Origin: Dasypus novemcinctus
Lineage: Eukaryota; Chordata; Mammalia; Cingulata; Dasypodidae
DNA: 64,000 nucleotides
Direction of reading: 5' to 3'
NCBI RefSeq assembly: GCF_030445035.2
Contig: NC_080680.1
Location: 120,058,228 to 120,122,227 of the forward strand
Shown here: one piece after another, positions 9,966 to 21,725 of the stretch
How positions within the stretch are numbered: position 1 is the stretch's first letter
Layout of the letters: every line of letters starts with the position of its first letter
Translations under genes and position numbers: made by a program
Notes under the pieces: model-generated
What the model saw: only the letters and a program-made list of their open reading frames with translations
Databases searched by the model: none
Told to the model about the DNA's origin: nothing

Positions 9966-12619
9966 GCCAGGTAGCAGGACCAGCCAGAGGCGCTGTGGTT
10001 CTCAAACAGGTTTGTTCAAAGGAATTTTGACCAAACTAGCTGAAGACATGGATCCTGGGACACCAGAAGGACCATGTCCCATCCCCAGCCACTGCCCCAG
10101 ACCCATTTCCCAAGGACTACCCAAATGTGCCCTTGATCTAAAACCTCTTCCTATTAGTTCATAAAAAAAACAAAAAAATTGTCTCATGGCAGACCCATTC
10201 TCCCATCTGTTAATTGGGGCCTGGGAGGCACAGTAGATGGGCTGGGACTAGTCAACTATATATTGAAAGCCAAGGATATCACGAGTCACACCAAGAAGCT
10301 TCAATGCCAGTCATGTTCCATCCGGTTTATCTTTAATTCCCACGAAAACCCCAAAGGCAATGGTTTGGGAGGTAGAGAGGGGAGATTTTTAATGTGGTCT
10401 TTTCTGCTCTTGGCATCTATGTCACTTCTCAATACCCTGCTGTCCCTCCCCCTTCCCTTTTCAATTTCAAATGCCACCGTCTGCTCTTCCACCTGAAGGA
10501 AGCTGTGGCCAGGCAGGGAGCGGGAGCGTTAATGACTGCAATTGCTTCAAATTGAAAACCCGTGTATGTCGGGAGCCCCCTTGACAGCTGAGTGCTTCCC
10601 CGGAAAGCCTAAGTAATTAAGTTTAATATTTAAACCAGGCGTCAGGTCAGCTGGAGCCCATCCAGGGAGCTCTCTCTGGAAGCCTGAAGAAGCACGAAGC
10701 CTTGCATGTCCTTTTACAACGTGGAGTTGGAATGGACATGAAGAAAGGGAGCCCAACTCAGCTTCCTCTCCTCTGTCACCCGAACAAATTCATTCATTCG
10801 TCTATTTTAGGGCTTATTTTATTGGGGATTTGGGAAATTCATGGTTCTGGAATTTTCTACATTACAACGTGCTTTTAAAGTATCATTCTATTCCCTTCAA
10901 CTCAGTTTCTAGGTTTGAGTGGGAAAATATGAAGATGGTTTGTCCCTCAGGCTGCACTTAAAACCCATCTTCAAAGAAACAGCAGTAGGTGTTTTGTCTC
11001 CAGTGCAGTCACTGGTGTTTTAAAGGCAGGCTGCTGGGTGGGCAGGCTGGAGACCTACAATTCTCCAGTCTTACCATAAAGCTAGGGATCCTTCTCTGCT
11101 GCTCTCTGGCCACTATAAATGGCAGAAGTTTAAATTCCGACACAAGGGAAACAAATTCCAGCCAAGTGTCTCCTTCACCCTTGCAAACGGCCGGGTAAAC
11201 AGAGTTCATGGAATTAGGGTCTCCTCTTTTATATGCCAGTGATGCTTGGGAATAAATTCCACCCAAGACCACATACTGTTAAGAGTTCTTGATTTTCCCC
11301 CGGGTAAATTCAATGAGTTCATGAATATTTATGAAAATGCTATTTACCATGCAACTGAAAGGTGTGAACTGTGCTCAGACTGATTAGACTATTGTAAGAG
11401 ACAGTCTTCCTTCCATTTGTTTCCGACTCCATACCTCGGAATCTGTGAGGGAATCACAGGGAACGAGACTCCTGTCTGAGAGGAGTTGCCTCCAGGCACG
11501 AGAGCCCTCCTTGAAGAACGCCGAGAGAGCCTGGAAATGTGTGAAGACTGCCATCTACTGGCCATGGGGTGCGGTGCCACACACTCTCCAAAAAAAACGT
11601 TATTCTTAAGAAACAGCATTAACTAAGGCAGAGACTTGGAGAACCGGCCTTGATATTTCCTCTGGTGTCTCCAAGACATCTGAAGACATTTCTTCCCCAT
11701 CTGACTATGGGGGGTTGATGGGATTTCAGGGTGCATGGGATGAGAAAGCAACCTGGAGCCTTCCAGAGGTGCACCTCCCGTTACACATTCCAGGTGGCTT
11801 CTTGCACCATCTGAGCAAGGGAATGGCCAGTGGGGGAAGCCAGTGCTAGAGATCCCATTTGGAGCCTCATCCTTACCTCCTCCCTCTACCCAATGAAATT
11901 CCAGGCCAACCTTTGACCTCTAGCGCGTCTCACCCCAGCCCAGGCCTTCGATTTCCAGACAAGCACACATAGTTGTCTTCGGTTCCTAGCTGCTCTCCCA
12001 GCTGACAGTCTCTTTCCCTGTTCAATCCATGCCAGATTAATCTTTCTACAATATCACTCTAATTACGTAGCTCTGCTGATTAAAACCTGTGCTTTCCCTA
12101 CCAAAGAGAAAACACATGTCTTAGCCAAACATTCAAAAGCCTCCTTGGTCTCTTTCCCCATCTCCTTTCAGGTCACTTTCTGATATTTTATTCAGGTGCT
12201 TTGGCCACATTAACACTTGCAGATCTCCAAATCTACTGCCTTGCCCCACTTCTCTATTTCTGGTACTTTCACCCCTCATCCTGCGAAGAAAATCTTCCTC
12301 CATTCATTCTCAGCAAGAAGTAATTCCTCAGTTTCCTGACTTCTTATATAGCTCTTTGCCTTTGCCCTTCTGATGACACCTGTCATTTTCTATCCTTGTG
12401 TTGTAATTAATCATCTGATTCTCAACTTGCTCAGCAGTCAATCAGCTCTCTGAGTGGGGACCATCTCTGAATGTTCCAGTGCTTTGTATGTCAATACATG
12501 ATGGAATAAATGATGCCCTGTAAGGAAAAACTGAATAAATGAAGTCCGTTCTTCAGTCTGAAGCATGGTCAAACCATCTCTCCACTTCATCTAATATATG
12601 CTCTCCTTTTATCTCCCTA
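9966..12619. other. GRIN3A intron with a possible conserved block
   Basis: No gene recognised. The stretch 10500-11350 contains no young repeat that I recognise. It has homeobox-like AAGTAATTAAG near 10610 and an AT-rich motif around 11320-11350 (TGAATATTTATGAAAATGC). It may be conserved noncoding sequence, but that is a guess without alignment. Confidence 0.3.
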
Positions 12620-13015
12620 CTCCAGGCACACCTGCCTTAAGTTCCTCCTACTTGAAATGCTCCTCCCACCCCAGGGCCTTTGCATGTGGCGTTCTTTCTG
12701 CCTGGAACATCATCCCTGCCCAGAATTCCCAGCTAACTTCTCCTTGAGATCTCGGCTCAATGATCACATTCCTGATGAAGGTTTTACTGGCCTCTCTAAC
12801 TAGGTCAAATTCCTATTGCAGTGTCTCCTGACACCAGTTACCTCTCATCTGTACCACTGGCCACAGTTGCTCTTTACATGTATGGGCAAGATAATTCACT
12901 TCTTCCCTACAAGCCTGTAAGCTCCATGAAGACAGACAGCAGGGAAAGTGTCTGCTTTAGGTCACTGTCATATTCGTCTAGCATAGTTGATGATCCATAA
13001 ATATTTGTGGGGGAA
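12620..13015 (+). repeat. L2 LINE 3' fragment
   Basis: CCAGGGCCTTTGCATGTGGCG, CTGCCTGGAACATCATCCC, TGTAAGCTCCATGAAGACAG and finally CCATAAATATTTGTG follow the order of the mammalian L2 3' end. Confidence 0.75.
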
Positions 13016-13089
13016 AGAAATGAAGAGTTGAGTGTGTCTGTGTGTTCAAATAATCTCCTAGAACTTTGCAGCCAAGCCTAAAGCAGGCA

Positions 13090-13263
13090 TGAGTGATAAC
13101 ATCTACCATTTTTGTACCTACTCTATGCTAGACTTTAAGCCCAGTTTTTTTATTTAATCCTCAAAATGATGCTATGAGGTAGCAACCATGCTTGTTTTAG
13201 ATGAGGAAATAGACTCAGATAAGGAACTCTGCCCAAGTTGCTAAGTAACAAAACTGTGAGTTA
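13090..13263 (-). repeat. MIR SINE, antisense
   Basis: Reads AATCCTCAAAATGATGCTATG, then GATGAGGAAATAGACTCAG and CCCAAGTTGCTAAGTAAC, the complement of MIR. The SINE at 13278 inserted at its edge. Confidence 0.65.
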
Positions 13264-13277
13264 AAACCATCCACTCC

Positions 13278-13695
13278 TGGAAGCAGATTTGGCTCAACTG
13301 ATAGAGTGTCTGCCTACCACATGGGAGGTCCAGGATTCAAATCCAGGGCCTCCTGACCCGTGTGGTGAGCTGGCCCACCTGCAGTGCTGATGCACGCAGG
13401 AGTGCCGTGCCACGCAGGGGTGTCCCTGCATAGGGGACCCCCATGCACAAGGAGTGCACCCCGTAAGGAGAGCTGCCCTGTGTGAAAAAAGTGCAACCTG
13501 CCCAGGAGTGGCGCCACGCACACGGAGAGCTGACACAGCAAGATGATGCGACTAAAAGAGACATAGATTCCCAGTGCCACTGACAAGAATACAAGTGTAC
13601 ACAGAGGAGCACGCAGTGAATGACACAGAGAGCAGACAACTGAGGGGGGAGAGAAATAAATAAAAAATTAATCTTTAAAGACAAAAAACAAAAAC
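13278..13695 (+). mobile_element. DAS-III-type SINE (tRNA-derived), full length
   Basis: The tRNA-like head begins GGAAGCAGATTTGGCTCAACT and has a B-box-like GATTCAAATCC. The long body has ACCCGTGTGGTGAGCTGGCC, GAGCTGACACAGCAAGATGA and CAGAGAGCAGACAACTGAG, and the tail is AAATAAATAAAAAATTAATC. A perfect 14-base target duplication, AAACCATCCACTCC, flanks it (13264-13277 and 13696-13709). This SINE family is known from armadillos and is the best taxonomic marker in the window. The open frames on its minus strand (13294-13711) have no coding meaning. Confidence 0.93.
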
Positions 13696-13709
13696 AAACC
13701 ATCCACTCC

Positions 13710-15159
13710 AAAGCGCCTATTAAACACCATCCCAGAAATACAAAAGAAAACCAAATATATTGCTCCTTGTCCTTTGGAACCTACATGATAAACAGAAAAG
13801 ACTCACCAAGTAGGGCTATGTTCTGAAAGCTGTATTGCTTCCTCCACCAGGTTTCTCAAGGCGCTGTGTCCTCTTCACCACAGGAAGCTCCATTACCTGG
13901 CACAGGAGTGACACAAAGCCAGTGCTCAATCTAGATTTGTTAAATAGACCTAAACTTGAAACAAGTTTTGTCACACCTAAAGAAGATAAAACACCAACAC
14001 CCAGAGTCAAGTTTCTCTGAGAATAAAGGAGGAGGAAAGAGAGAGGGTACCAAAACACGTGGAGCAGCTCCTGTGGGCTGGTGCTCCAGGTACTGTTCTA
14101 GATACTTTTGTGCGTTATCTCACCTAGGCCTTCAATGACACTATGGCGCCACCGCAACATCCCTGCCTTGCAGATGAGAAATGTGAGGCCCAAGAAAAGC
14201 TATGAGCACAGAGCTCTGAGGTTCGACAGTCTACACTGTAGCTAACCTCAGTTCAGATGGGTGGCCAAGGCGGTGAGCGGCGACACTGCCCGAAGTGGGG
14301 AGGTCCCAGCGAAAGGTCAAAGGCCTCCATAACCTGACTTGCTGGGAAGATGAAGGCTTTTTGTGAGCCTCTGGGTTGTCACCACTACTGTTTCTGTCGG
14401 TTTTATTTTCTAGTTATTTTGTCCCAGGGCCTCAGAGTTCTTTATCTGGAAATTCTTGAGGGGGAAAAAAAAAGACTCGTTGAAATAGAAGAGCCATCAG
14501 GCCTCTGATTTCTTCCAAAACAGTCACCGCTTCTGATTTACTCACCGCAGCGAATGCCCAGCAGCCCAGATCCCTCCATGGTGAAGAGTACCCAGAGTCA
14601 GGGCCATGGAGAAAAGTAACAAATAGCATTTGTCCATGGAAATGACTAAGAATAATGGCCGGAGAGAACCGAAACAATGGCCCTGAGTCCCATAATAAAG
14701 CTGAGCCGCAAAGCTGGTGAAATGTGGAGCAACGGGGAACTCAGGCTCACCGAGGGTAACTCCAGATCCAGCATAGCGCTCCATCCTCTAGACGCAGGGT
14801 AAAGCGGTTCTGGCTGCACACCTGAGTGATCGCAGTGAGGTGGCACCATCTGCCCAGTACTGGCTGTTCGCCCATTCAATTAAACTATTGCTCCTCTTAG
14901 ATACCATTTCTACATACACTAGCTCCATAACCACGTCAGCAAGCGAGGCAGGTATAAAAATGGTGATAACCCATTCTGCAGCTGAGGAGCCTGAGGCAGA
15001 CGAGTAAGGGCCCTCGAAGGCTCACAGCTGAAGGGCAGAGGCTGGCTGAGAGCCTGTCTAACCCCGTGCTTTCTCCACCACCCCCTGCTACCTCCTGATA
15101 ATCCACCCCCCTGGAGGACTCCACCTTCCCACGAGCTTCCACACGTGGTGCCTTTGGTC
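13710..15159. other. GRIN3A intron, no gene seen
   Basis: Contains a probable antisense MIR around 14080-14260 (TGCGTTATCTCACCTAGGCC, TTGCAGATGAGAAATGTG). No gene recognised. Confidence 0.4.
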
Positions 15160-15622
15160 TAAGCGACAGCCATCAGGACGCTACTCAGGAGAAAGCGAGC
15201 CCCGGGCAGGGGCACCACACACTGAGGCTTTCAACAACAGAAGTGTGTTGTCTCACAGGTCTGGGGCATAGAAGTCCCACCTCAAGGGGTCAACAGGGTT
15301 TGTTCCTTCTTAGAGGTCCAGAAGGAGACTCTGGTTTGTGGCTTTCCCCTAGATTCTGCCCGTGGCCGCCATCCTTGGCCTACCTTGGCTGGGACAGCTG
15401 TCACTCCAGTCTTGACCTCCATCTCCACGTGGGCTTCTCCTCTCCGTGGGCCCAACTCCACCCTTCTTACAAGGACTCCCTACTCCAGGGTGACCTCATC
15501 TTAACTCCATCACATTTTCAAAAGCCCTATTTCCAAATAAAGTCTCCTTCTCAGGGACGGGGGATAGGACTTGGACCTATCGCTTGTGGGGGAGGCAATT
15601 CAGCCACCATGGTCAGTGACCG
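15160..15622 (-). mobile_element. MaLR-like LTR, antisense, degraded
   Basis: TGTTGTCTCACAGGTCTGGGG, then TACAAGGACTCCC, GGTGACCTCATCTTAACTCC and CTATTTCCAAATAAAGTCTC match the antisense MST/MLT1 order. The edges are indistinct. Confidence 0.6.
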
Positions 15623-15839
15623 CGCTCCTCTTGTCTGCGGTGGGAAGTCTGTCATCAGTCCCCAAGGGCACTGAGCTGGAGGAGCCAGAGTTAGTGCTGT
15701 GGAGTGATTAGAGCAGTGTGTGGCACACTGAAAACGACATGCCAGTGTTTCCTAAATGGACACACATACACCTAAGTGCCCTGGGCTGCTGGCTATTCTG
15801 TCTTTAAGACTTCAGCTCCACTGGCAGAATGAATAATAA

Positions 15840-16045
15840 CAACAATAGTGATAATCATTGATCATATTGGCTAGCATCAGCCTTACTCCTCATACAACTG
15901 AACAAAATATGTATCATTACCCCCATTTTACAGGTGAAAAAACTGTGGTTAAGCAACTTGTCCAAGGCCTAACAAATACCAAGTAGCCAGTTAAGACCTG
16001 ATGCTGAGTTGTTTAATTCTAAAGTCTTTCCACCCTATGATGCTT
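15840..16045 (-). repeat. MIR SINE, antisense
   Basis: CCCCCATTTTACAGGTGAAAA, then TTAAGCAACTTGTCCAAGG and a trailing TCTAAAGTCTTTCCACCC, the complement of MIR. Confidence 0.7.
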
Positions 16046-17534
16046 CTTTCAGATCAAATTAATCCAGGTAGTCAAGGTAACATCTCAGTCATCAGATATT
16101 TTAGCTTCCGAGCCATTTCTTTTCCTTTAAACAATCCAGATCTGCTGTATGACAGCTGCTAGCCACATGTGGCTATTAAGCATGAGAAATGCTGAGTCTT
16201 AACTGAGATATGCTGCAAGAATAAAATACAAACTTAGTACAAGAAAAAACATAAAACAGCTCACTTATAAACTTTGATACTGACTACATGTTGACATGAT
16301 AACATTTTGGGTATATTGGGTCAAATTAAATACAATATTAAAATTAATTTCACCTGTTTATTTTTTGCCTTTTTTATATGATTACTAGAAAATTTTAAAT
16401 CATGTATATGGCTAATATTCTATTTCTGTTGGACAGTTCTGCTATAAATATTGTTTCAAGATCCACTTACTTTATCCCTCTTGTACTGATCTCAGAGACA
16501 ACCAAATAGGATGAAAATATTTGCTTTTCAATTATTCTCATGGCATGAGCTTATATAACATAAGATGTCCAAACACTGAATTCTATAGTTTGGGTTCTCT
16601 AGTTCCAGCTTTGTCATTCCATAGCAAGAAAAAATATGTCATACTGAAAAACTTGATATTCTTTTATCATGTATACAATTTAGTAGTTTTACATCATTAT
16701 ATTGCAATATAACTAAAACAACAATTTCATGAACTAATACAGTACTTCCCCTTACTGCTGAAATTTTCTACTCAATTCTATTCTATTTTTCTGGTGTTGG
16801 TTGCAACTCACTGAACTTATTTCACAACCAACTAATGTGCTGCAATGATGCAGAGTTTATGAAAGAACAGTGCCTACAGGTAAGATACAGATTCTGGCTA
16901 CACAGAGGTGAAGGGATGTTTGGTAAGTAAGAAGACAAACCTGGCAAAATGCATGGGCTCGCAGAGGCCTTTTGCCAGAGCAATTTCTGTGGCCCTTCAG
17001 TGGAAACGTGACCCAGGAAATACCAGTTGAACTTGTTCCTGGAATTTGTGAGCATCCAACTAGAACAGGGGAAAGTCAGTCTTTTCTGATGATAAGACCC
17101 CCAAGATGTCTGTGGTCATGTCCTCTGCCCTGTGCAGGAAGCTGCTTGACCATGGAGAGAGCAAAGCTAAGAGAAGCAGATGTGAGAATTAAAGAGAGGT
17201 CTGTGGGGCCCAAGGCTTTGCAAGGCCAGTTTCAGGGATTCGCACAGGACCCTGCGCTTGCTTTAATGCGCTATGGTCGCCATCTTGAAATTCTTGAGAC
17301 TTTTCAAATAAGTGCCCAGCATTTTCATTTTGCCCTGGGCCCTGCAAATTATGTGGCTAGTCTGAGTCCCTGGTTTCGAGTGTTCCTGGAACTCCACTGA
17401 CTCTTCACCTTTCCTAAAGCCGGGTCGTTCAGCAACTCTTTAAATAATGTGAGAGCCTTCCAACAAATTACCTCTTTTGCTAAACTTCTTCAAGGTGAAT
17501 TCTGTTACTTCCAGCCACAAGCTGTCCTATACTT
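16046..17534. other. GRIN3A intron, ancient repeat remnant, no gene
   Basis: At 16140-16440 AGCCACATGTGGCTATTAAGC and a later ATTTCTGTTGGACAG resemble an old interspersed repeat that I cannot name with confidence. The rest is AT-rich and without gene evidence. Confidence 0.35.
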
Positions 17535-17719
17535 AGTGTCCTAGCTGCTAAAACAAATACCAAACAATGGGTTGTTTTAACAAAAAGAATTTAAGGGCTC
17601 ATGGTTTCAAAGGCTAGAAAGGTTGGCTCCCACCTTGATATCTTCCGGCTTTCCCAGCCATCTTTGGGGTTCCTTGGCTTTTCTGTAACACAGTAATGCA
17701 CATGGCAGTTATCTTTTCC

Positions 17720-17751
<32 letters not shown>

Positions 17752-17830
17752 AGGGTGGGTAGGGTCCATCGAATTCCAGCCTCTGGCTGTTCTCTGTGGT
17801 TTTTATTCTATGTCTGAATTTCATTCTGCT
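17535..17830 (-). mobile_element. MaLR-like LTR fragment, antisense
   Basis: AGTGTCCTAGCTGCTAAAACA, CAATGGGTTGTTTTAACA and GGCTCATGGTTTCAAAGGCT resemble the start of the LTR seen at 53008. It is interrupted by a pyrimidine-rich T-tract (17712-17750). Confidence 0.5.
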
Positions 17831-17887
17831 TTTAAAGAACTCCAGTAATCTGGATTAAAGCCCAACTGATTCAGCTGGAACACAGCT

Positions 17888-18372
17888 GTATTAGTCAGCC
17901 CCAAAGAGGTGCTGATGCAAAATACCAAAAACTGGTTGGTTTTATAAAGGGTATTTATTTGGGGTAGGAGCTTACTGATACTAGGCCATAAAGCATAAGT
18001 TATTTCTCTCGCCAAAGTCTATTTGGAGCAAGATGGCTGCTGACGCCTGCGAGGGTTCAGGCTTCCTGGGTTCCTACATTCCTTGCTTCTTCCTGGGCTC
18101 AGGGTTCCCCTCTTCCTGGGGCTGGCTTCTCTTTGCTCTGTGAGCTTACTTCCCAGGGCTCCAGCTGACGACTTCAGCATCATACTCCAACATCAAAACT
18201 CCAACATCAGAAAACCTTCAGCTCTGTTCTTTGCCATGGCTTTTATCTGTGAGTCTCCACCCACCAAGGGCGCGCCTAATCATAGCTCAATCATGCCCAG
18301 GTACAGATCAGATTACAAGCATAATCCAATAGCTATTTTTGGAATTCATCAATTATATCAAACTGCTACAAC
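17888..18372 (-). mobile_element. Solo LTR, MaLR-like, antisense
   Basis: Starts TGTATTAGTCAGCCCCAAAG and ends TATATCAAACTGCTACA, about 485 bases with TG...CA ends. An internal GGAGCAAGATGGCTGCTGAC is notable. The family is inferred from the end structure and from similarity to other LTRs in the window. Confidence 0.55.
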
Positions 18373-19845
18373 ACCTTGACAAAAGTAACATTTTTTAAGA
18401 GTCCACACCCACCAGACTGCAGACCAAGACCAAGACCATGTCCAAACCAGGGCACACAGTTCAGTCCTCCACATATACTTGGTTAAAGATCGGCGATTAG
18501 GCCAATATTGCAATTCCAGAGCGCCCAAGCTACCTTGCTGCCTCTGAGGCTCCTGACTCCCCATAACTGCACCCCAGAGTCAGTAAATCCAGGTGAAGCC
18601 ACGGGGAAAAAGTGAGACCCCCTTTACACTCCAGCAAAGACATAGCAGAGAACTGGTGGCATTGGGAGGCCTGCCCGGTTTCAGGCATCTTGTAAGTCAG
18701 TTCAAGGTGATACCTAAAATTCAAATTCATTAAACTGTGCCCTCTTCATTCCTGTGAGTAACTGGGACACAAATGAGTAAGGGAAAACATGTCTCCAGTT
18801 TAATATCACAGTCAGGCTGGGAAAAGGGATTTCATTTATGTAATACCCATCAGCTTGGGGGGGGCGGGCGGAAATCAATGCATTTGATGCTTAAAGAAAC
18901 TAGAATGCCATACGTAATGTGAAGATGAAGCGGCCTAGTTGTGCCAGTTCCAACAGGGTTACCTTTAGACCTCTTTGGCCCAAACAAAGTACAGAGAATC
19001 TGCCAACATTTTTAAAGTGTCAAAGCATTTCCCACCTTCAGTTTGATTTCATAACCCGGGGGTCCCCCCAAGTCCCTTCGAATTGTATTGCTCTTAAACC
19101 AGATTTGCTCCCCACACTTTTGGCTAATGGATGTGCTCCTGAACGAAGAAAGAATCTCAAAGAGTGTTACACGTTAATCTTCAACAACAAAGGTCAAATC
19201 CAGCTAAAGCAAAGGGGGACGGTGAGCTTGCCTAGGGCCACAGTGACAACTGCAGAGGCGGCCCTGGGCACGGAGCCGCTGGCACCCAGTCTTCTTGCAG
19301 AGCTGCTGGTGGGCACCTGTACGGCAAAGAAGGGCCAGGCACGAAGTGATGGGTTCGAAGTCACAGGGCGACAGAGCCTGTATTCTCGGGACCTGTGTCT
19401 TCGCAAAAGAGGCTAGAATCCCGCAGTGTGTATATTCTTCAGGATTACTTGAGTGCCTGGGTGCCCCACGTAAGGAGGCCTGAGCTACCTGGGCGGTCTC
19501 CTGTAAAGACCCTCAGCCCTGGACCATAGGCTCTCCATCCTGGCTCCCCTCTCAGACAGTTATCAGACATTTGTAGGTACTATCAAAGCTTTGATGTATT
19601 ATCTGATTAAATCCACAGACTAGGCCTCTGAAGTCAGCGTAAGTAGCCCTTGACTGCGGTTCACTGGGCCATTCCACAATAGTCATTAAGCAAGTACTGT
19701 ATCCCAGGCACTGTGCTGAGGGCGCAGGGAGTAAGAGACGATGCCCTGCCCCCTTAGGGTTTACGTTCTAAGGAAAATAAAAGAGGGAGGAAGTGAGAAG
19801 ACAAAATAAAGGCCAGAGGAATAGTGGTTGTAAGGGAAAGCGAGG
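18373..19845. other. GRIN3A intron upstream of PPP3R2, no gene seen
   Basis: An open frame at 18919-19416 on the plus strand (165 codons) has no recognisable domain and no splice or promoter context. I treat it as chance. Confidence 0.4.
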
Positions 19846-20261
19846 AGGGCTGAGGGGGAGCCCCACCCTCCCCCTGCCCCGTCCCCCCTCACACCCGCAA
19901 GCTCCCACTCCCCCCCCCCAGCTTTCCCCTCACCCCTCTCTCCTTGCCCCCTCTTCTTTCCCCTCCACTCTTCCCCCCAGCTTTCCCCTCTCTCTGCCCT
20001 CCGTCCTCTCTCCCTCCCTCCCGGCTCCCCCACCAACCCTCTCCTCTCCTCCCACCTCCTCTCCTCTCCCTCATCCCCCTCCTCTCCTCTCCCCATCCCC
20101 CTCCACCCGGCCCCGCCTCCCTGCTCGCCCCCACCCCCAGCCTTCCCCGTTGGTGCCCCCACCCCCGCCGCTCCCGCCTCGCTCCACCGCCCGTTCGCTC
20201 GTCCCGCGAGTCCCCCCTGCGCAACCGCCCCCGCCCGGGCCGGCTGCGGGCCGCGTCCACC
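19846..20261 (+). promoter_or_regulatory. PPP3R2: Pyrimidine-rich then CpG-rich 5' region of PPP3R2
   Basis: From about 19860 to 20160 the plus strand is almost pure C and T (many CCCCTCC and CCTCTCCTC runs). It then passes into GC-rich, CpG-containing sequence up to the ATG. This is the natural site for the PPP3R2 promoter and 5' UTR, but no TATA box or mapped start is visible. The complementary strand is rich in runs of three or more G. Long open frames on both strands here come from the composition bias. Confidence 0.5.
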
Positions 20262-20774
20262 ATGGGCAACGAGGCGAGCTACCCCGCCGAGATGTGCTCG
20301 CACTTCGACCCGGAGGAAATCAGGAGGCTGGGCAAGAGGTTCAGGAAGCTGGACCTGGACCACTCGGGCTCGCTGAGCGTGGAGGAGTTCCTGTCGCTGC
20401 CCGGGCTGCAGCAGAACCCGCTGGTGCAGCGCGTCGTGGACGTGTTCGACACGGACGGCAACGGCGAGGTGGACTTCAGGGAGTTCATCCTGGGCGCCTC
20501 GCAGTTCAGCGTCAAGGGCGACGAGGAGCAGAAGCTGCGCTTCGCCTTCAGCATCTACGACATGGACAAGGACGGCTACATCTCCAACGGCGAGCTCTTC
20601 CAGGTGCTGAAGATGATGGTGGGCTCCAACCTGCAGGACGCGCCGCTGCAGCAGCTGGTCGACAAGACCATCATCATCCTGGACACCGACGGCGACGGCA
20701 AGATCTCCTTCGAGGAGTTCTGCGCGGTGGTGGGGAACCTGGAGGTCCACAAGAAGCTGGTGGTGATAGTGTGA
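20262..20774 (+). CDS. PPP3R2: Calcineurin subunit B type 2 (PPP3R2), intronless
   Basis: A complete 170-residue calcineurin regulatory subunit, the Ca2+-binding partner of the calcineurin A phosphatase; the type 2 form is testis-enriched. The start ATG sits in a good Kozak context (CCACCATGG) and the protein begins MGNEAS, the N-myristoylation signal of the family. Four complete EF-hand loops are visible at residues 31-42, 63-74, 100-111 and 141-152, each 12 residues with D at position 1, G at 6 and E at 12. The type 2 isoform is favoured over PPP3R1 by MCSHFD preceded by PAE, by KTIIILD and by the C-terminus KKLVVIV. There are no introns, as known for this ancient retrogene. It lies on the same strand as GRIN3A, inside one of its introns, as in human. 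Only two codons (GAA at residue 19, ATA at 169) end in A or T. Nothing looks broken. Confidence 0.96.
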   Translation: MGNEASYPAEMCSHFDPEEIRRLGKRFRKLDLDHSGSLSVEEFLSLPGLQQNPLVQRVVDVFDTDGNGEVDFREFILGASQFSVKGDEEQKLRFAFSIYDMDKDGYISNGELFQVLKMMVGSNLQDAPLQQLVDKTIIILDTDGDGKISFEEFCAVVGNLEVHKKLVVIV

Positions 20775-21284
20775 GCTTTTTTTTTTTTCTTCCTAAGAGC
20801 ACCGCCTGCTTTCCTCCGCTCCCTTTCAAGATCTGCTCGAGATGTCCAGCTACCACCGTCTCCGCGGTTGACGTGGAACTGTTTCTCCTTGTGACCAGCT
20901 CGGGGTGAAGGAAGCCTTCCTCTCAACGGCCCAACTGCCAAGTGTGGGAGAGGGCGAGGGGAAGGACCGTGGTGGGAAAACAAAAGGAAATGACTTCCAC
21001 AGGTGTCTTTGTTTTGATCCAGAGACCCAACTATGGAAAGTCAAGAACCCTAAAGGTTCAAAAATATGAAAATATTTGCTTTTATTTCCTCACAGTTTTA
21101 TCCATGGGAGAAAATTGTATGATTTAAATCCGGTGCTACGTTGTGGTGTTGAGATGTCTCTAGACAGATGGATAAAGTATTGTTAACGTCCTTTCGTTTT
21201 GCCCTATGGCACAGCAGTCTGTAAGTTTATTTATGCGTCTTGCTGAATATTCAGGGACAAATGTATTTCTCTTTTGCTTAGTCT
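20775..21284 (+). other. PPP3R2 3' flank or 3' UTR
   Basis: Right after the stop is a T-run (20777-20789), then ordinary sequence without a recognisable gene. No AATAAA was found on the plus strand here, so the end of the transcript cannot be placed. A SINE follows from about 21285. Confidence 0.4.
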
Positions 21285-21725
21285 TTTTTCCTTACAGATT
21301 TATTTATTTCTCCCCACCCCCTCATTGTTTGCACTTGCTGTGTCTGTCTTTAGGAGGCACTGGGAGCTGAACCCCGGACCTCTGAAGTGGGAGGGAGGTA
21401 CCTAATCTCTGGAACCACCTCTACTCCCTTCTTTGTTGTGCCTCTCATTATGTTTTTCCTCTCCATGTCTCTTGTGTCGTCTTGTTGCATCAGCTGGCCA
21501 TGCCTGCCTGTTGAATCAGCTCAGTGTCTTCTTTAGGAGGCACCGGGAAACTCTGCTCACTGCTTCGTTGGGTCTCTCATTATGTTTTTTCTTCTTGTAT
21601 CTCTTGTTGTGTCAGCATGCCACACCTGCCCATCATGCCAGCCCGTTGTCTTCTTTAGGAGGCACTGGGATCCAAACCAGATATCTCCCACATGGTAGGC
21701 AGGAGCCCAGTTACCTGAGCCTCCC
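21285..21725 (-). mobile_element. DAS-type SINE, antisense, with repeated units
   Basis: An AAATAAATAAA-type tail on the minus strand is followed by CTGTGTCTGTCTTTAGGAGGC. The motif CTTTAGGAGGCAC recurs near 21350, 21533 and 21655, and CCCACATGGTAGGCAGG near 21690 is the complement of the tRNA-like head. The internal repetition suggests a SINE subtype with duplicated segments, or overlapping insertions. Confidence 0.75.

Noticed and set aside
13294-13711. Minus-strand frames of 80-124 codons
   Set aside because: They lie wholly in the DAS-III SINE.
19761-20908. Long open frames on both strands (371 codons plus, 329 codons minus) around PPP3R2
   Set aside because: They are low-complexity Pro/Ser/Leu- or Gly/Arg-rich products of the C/T tract and of the GC-rich PPP3R2 codons read in wrong frames. 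Only the MGNEAS frame has family support.
21340-21670. Three spaced copies of a CTTTAGGAGGCAC motif, considered as a CRISPR-like or satellite array
   Set aside because: The motif belongs to the SINE sequence and the spacing is irregular; CRISPR is not expected in a mammal.
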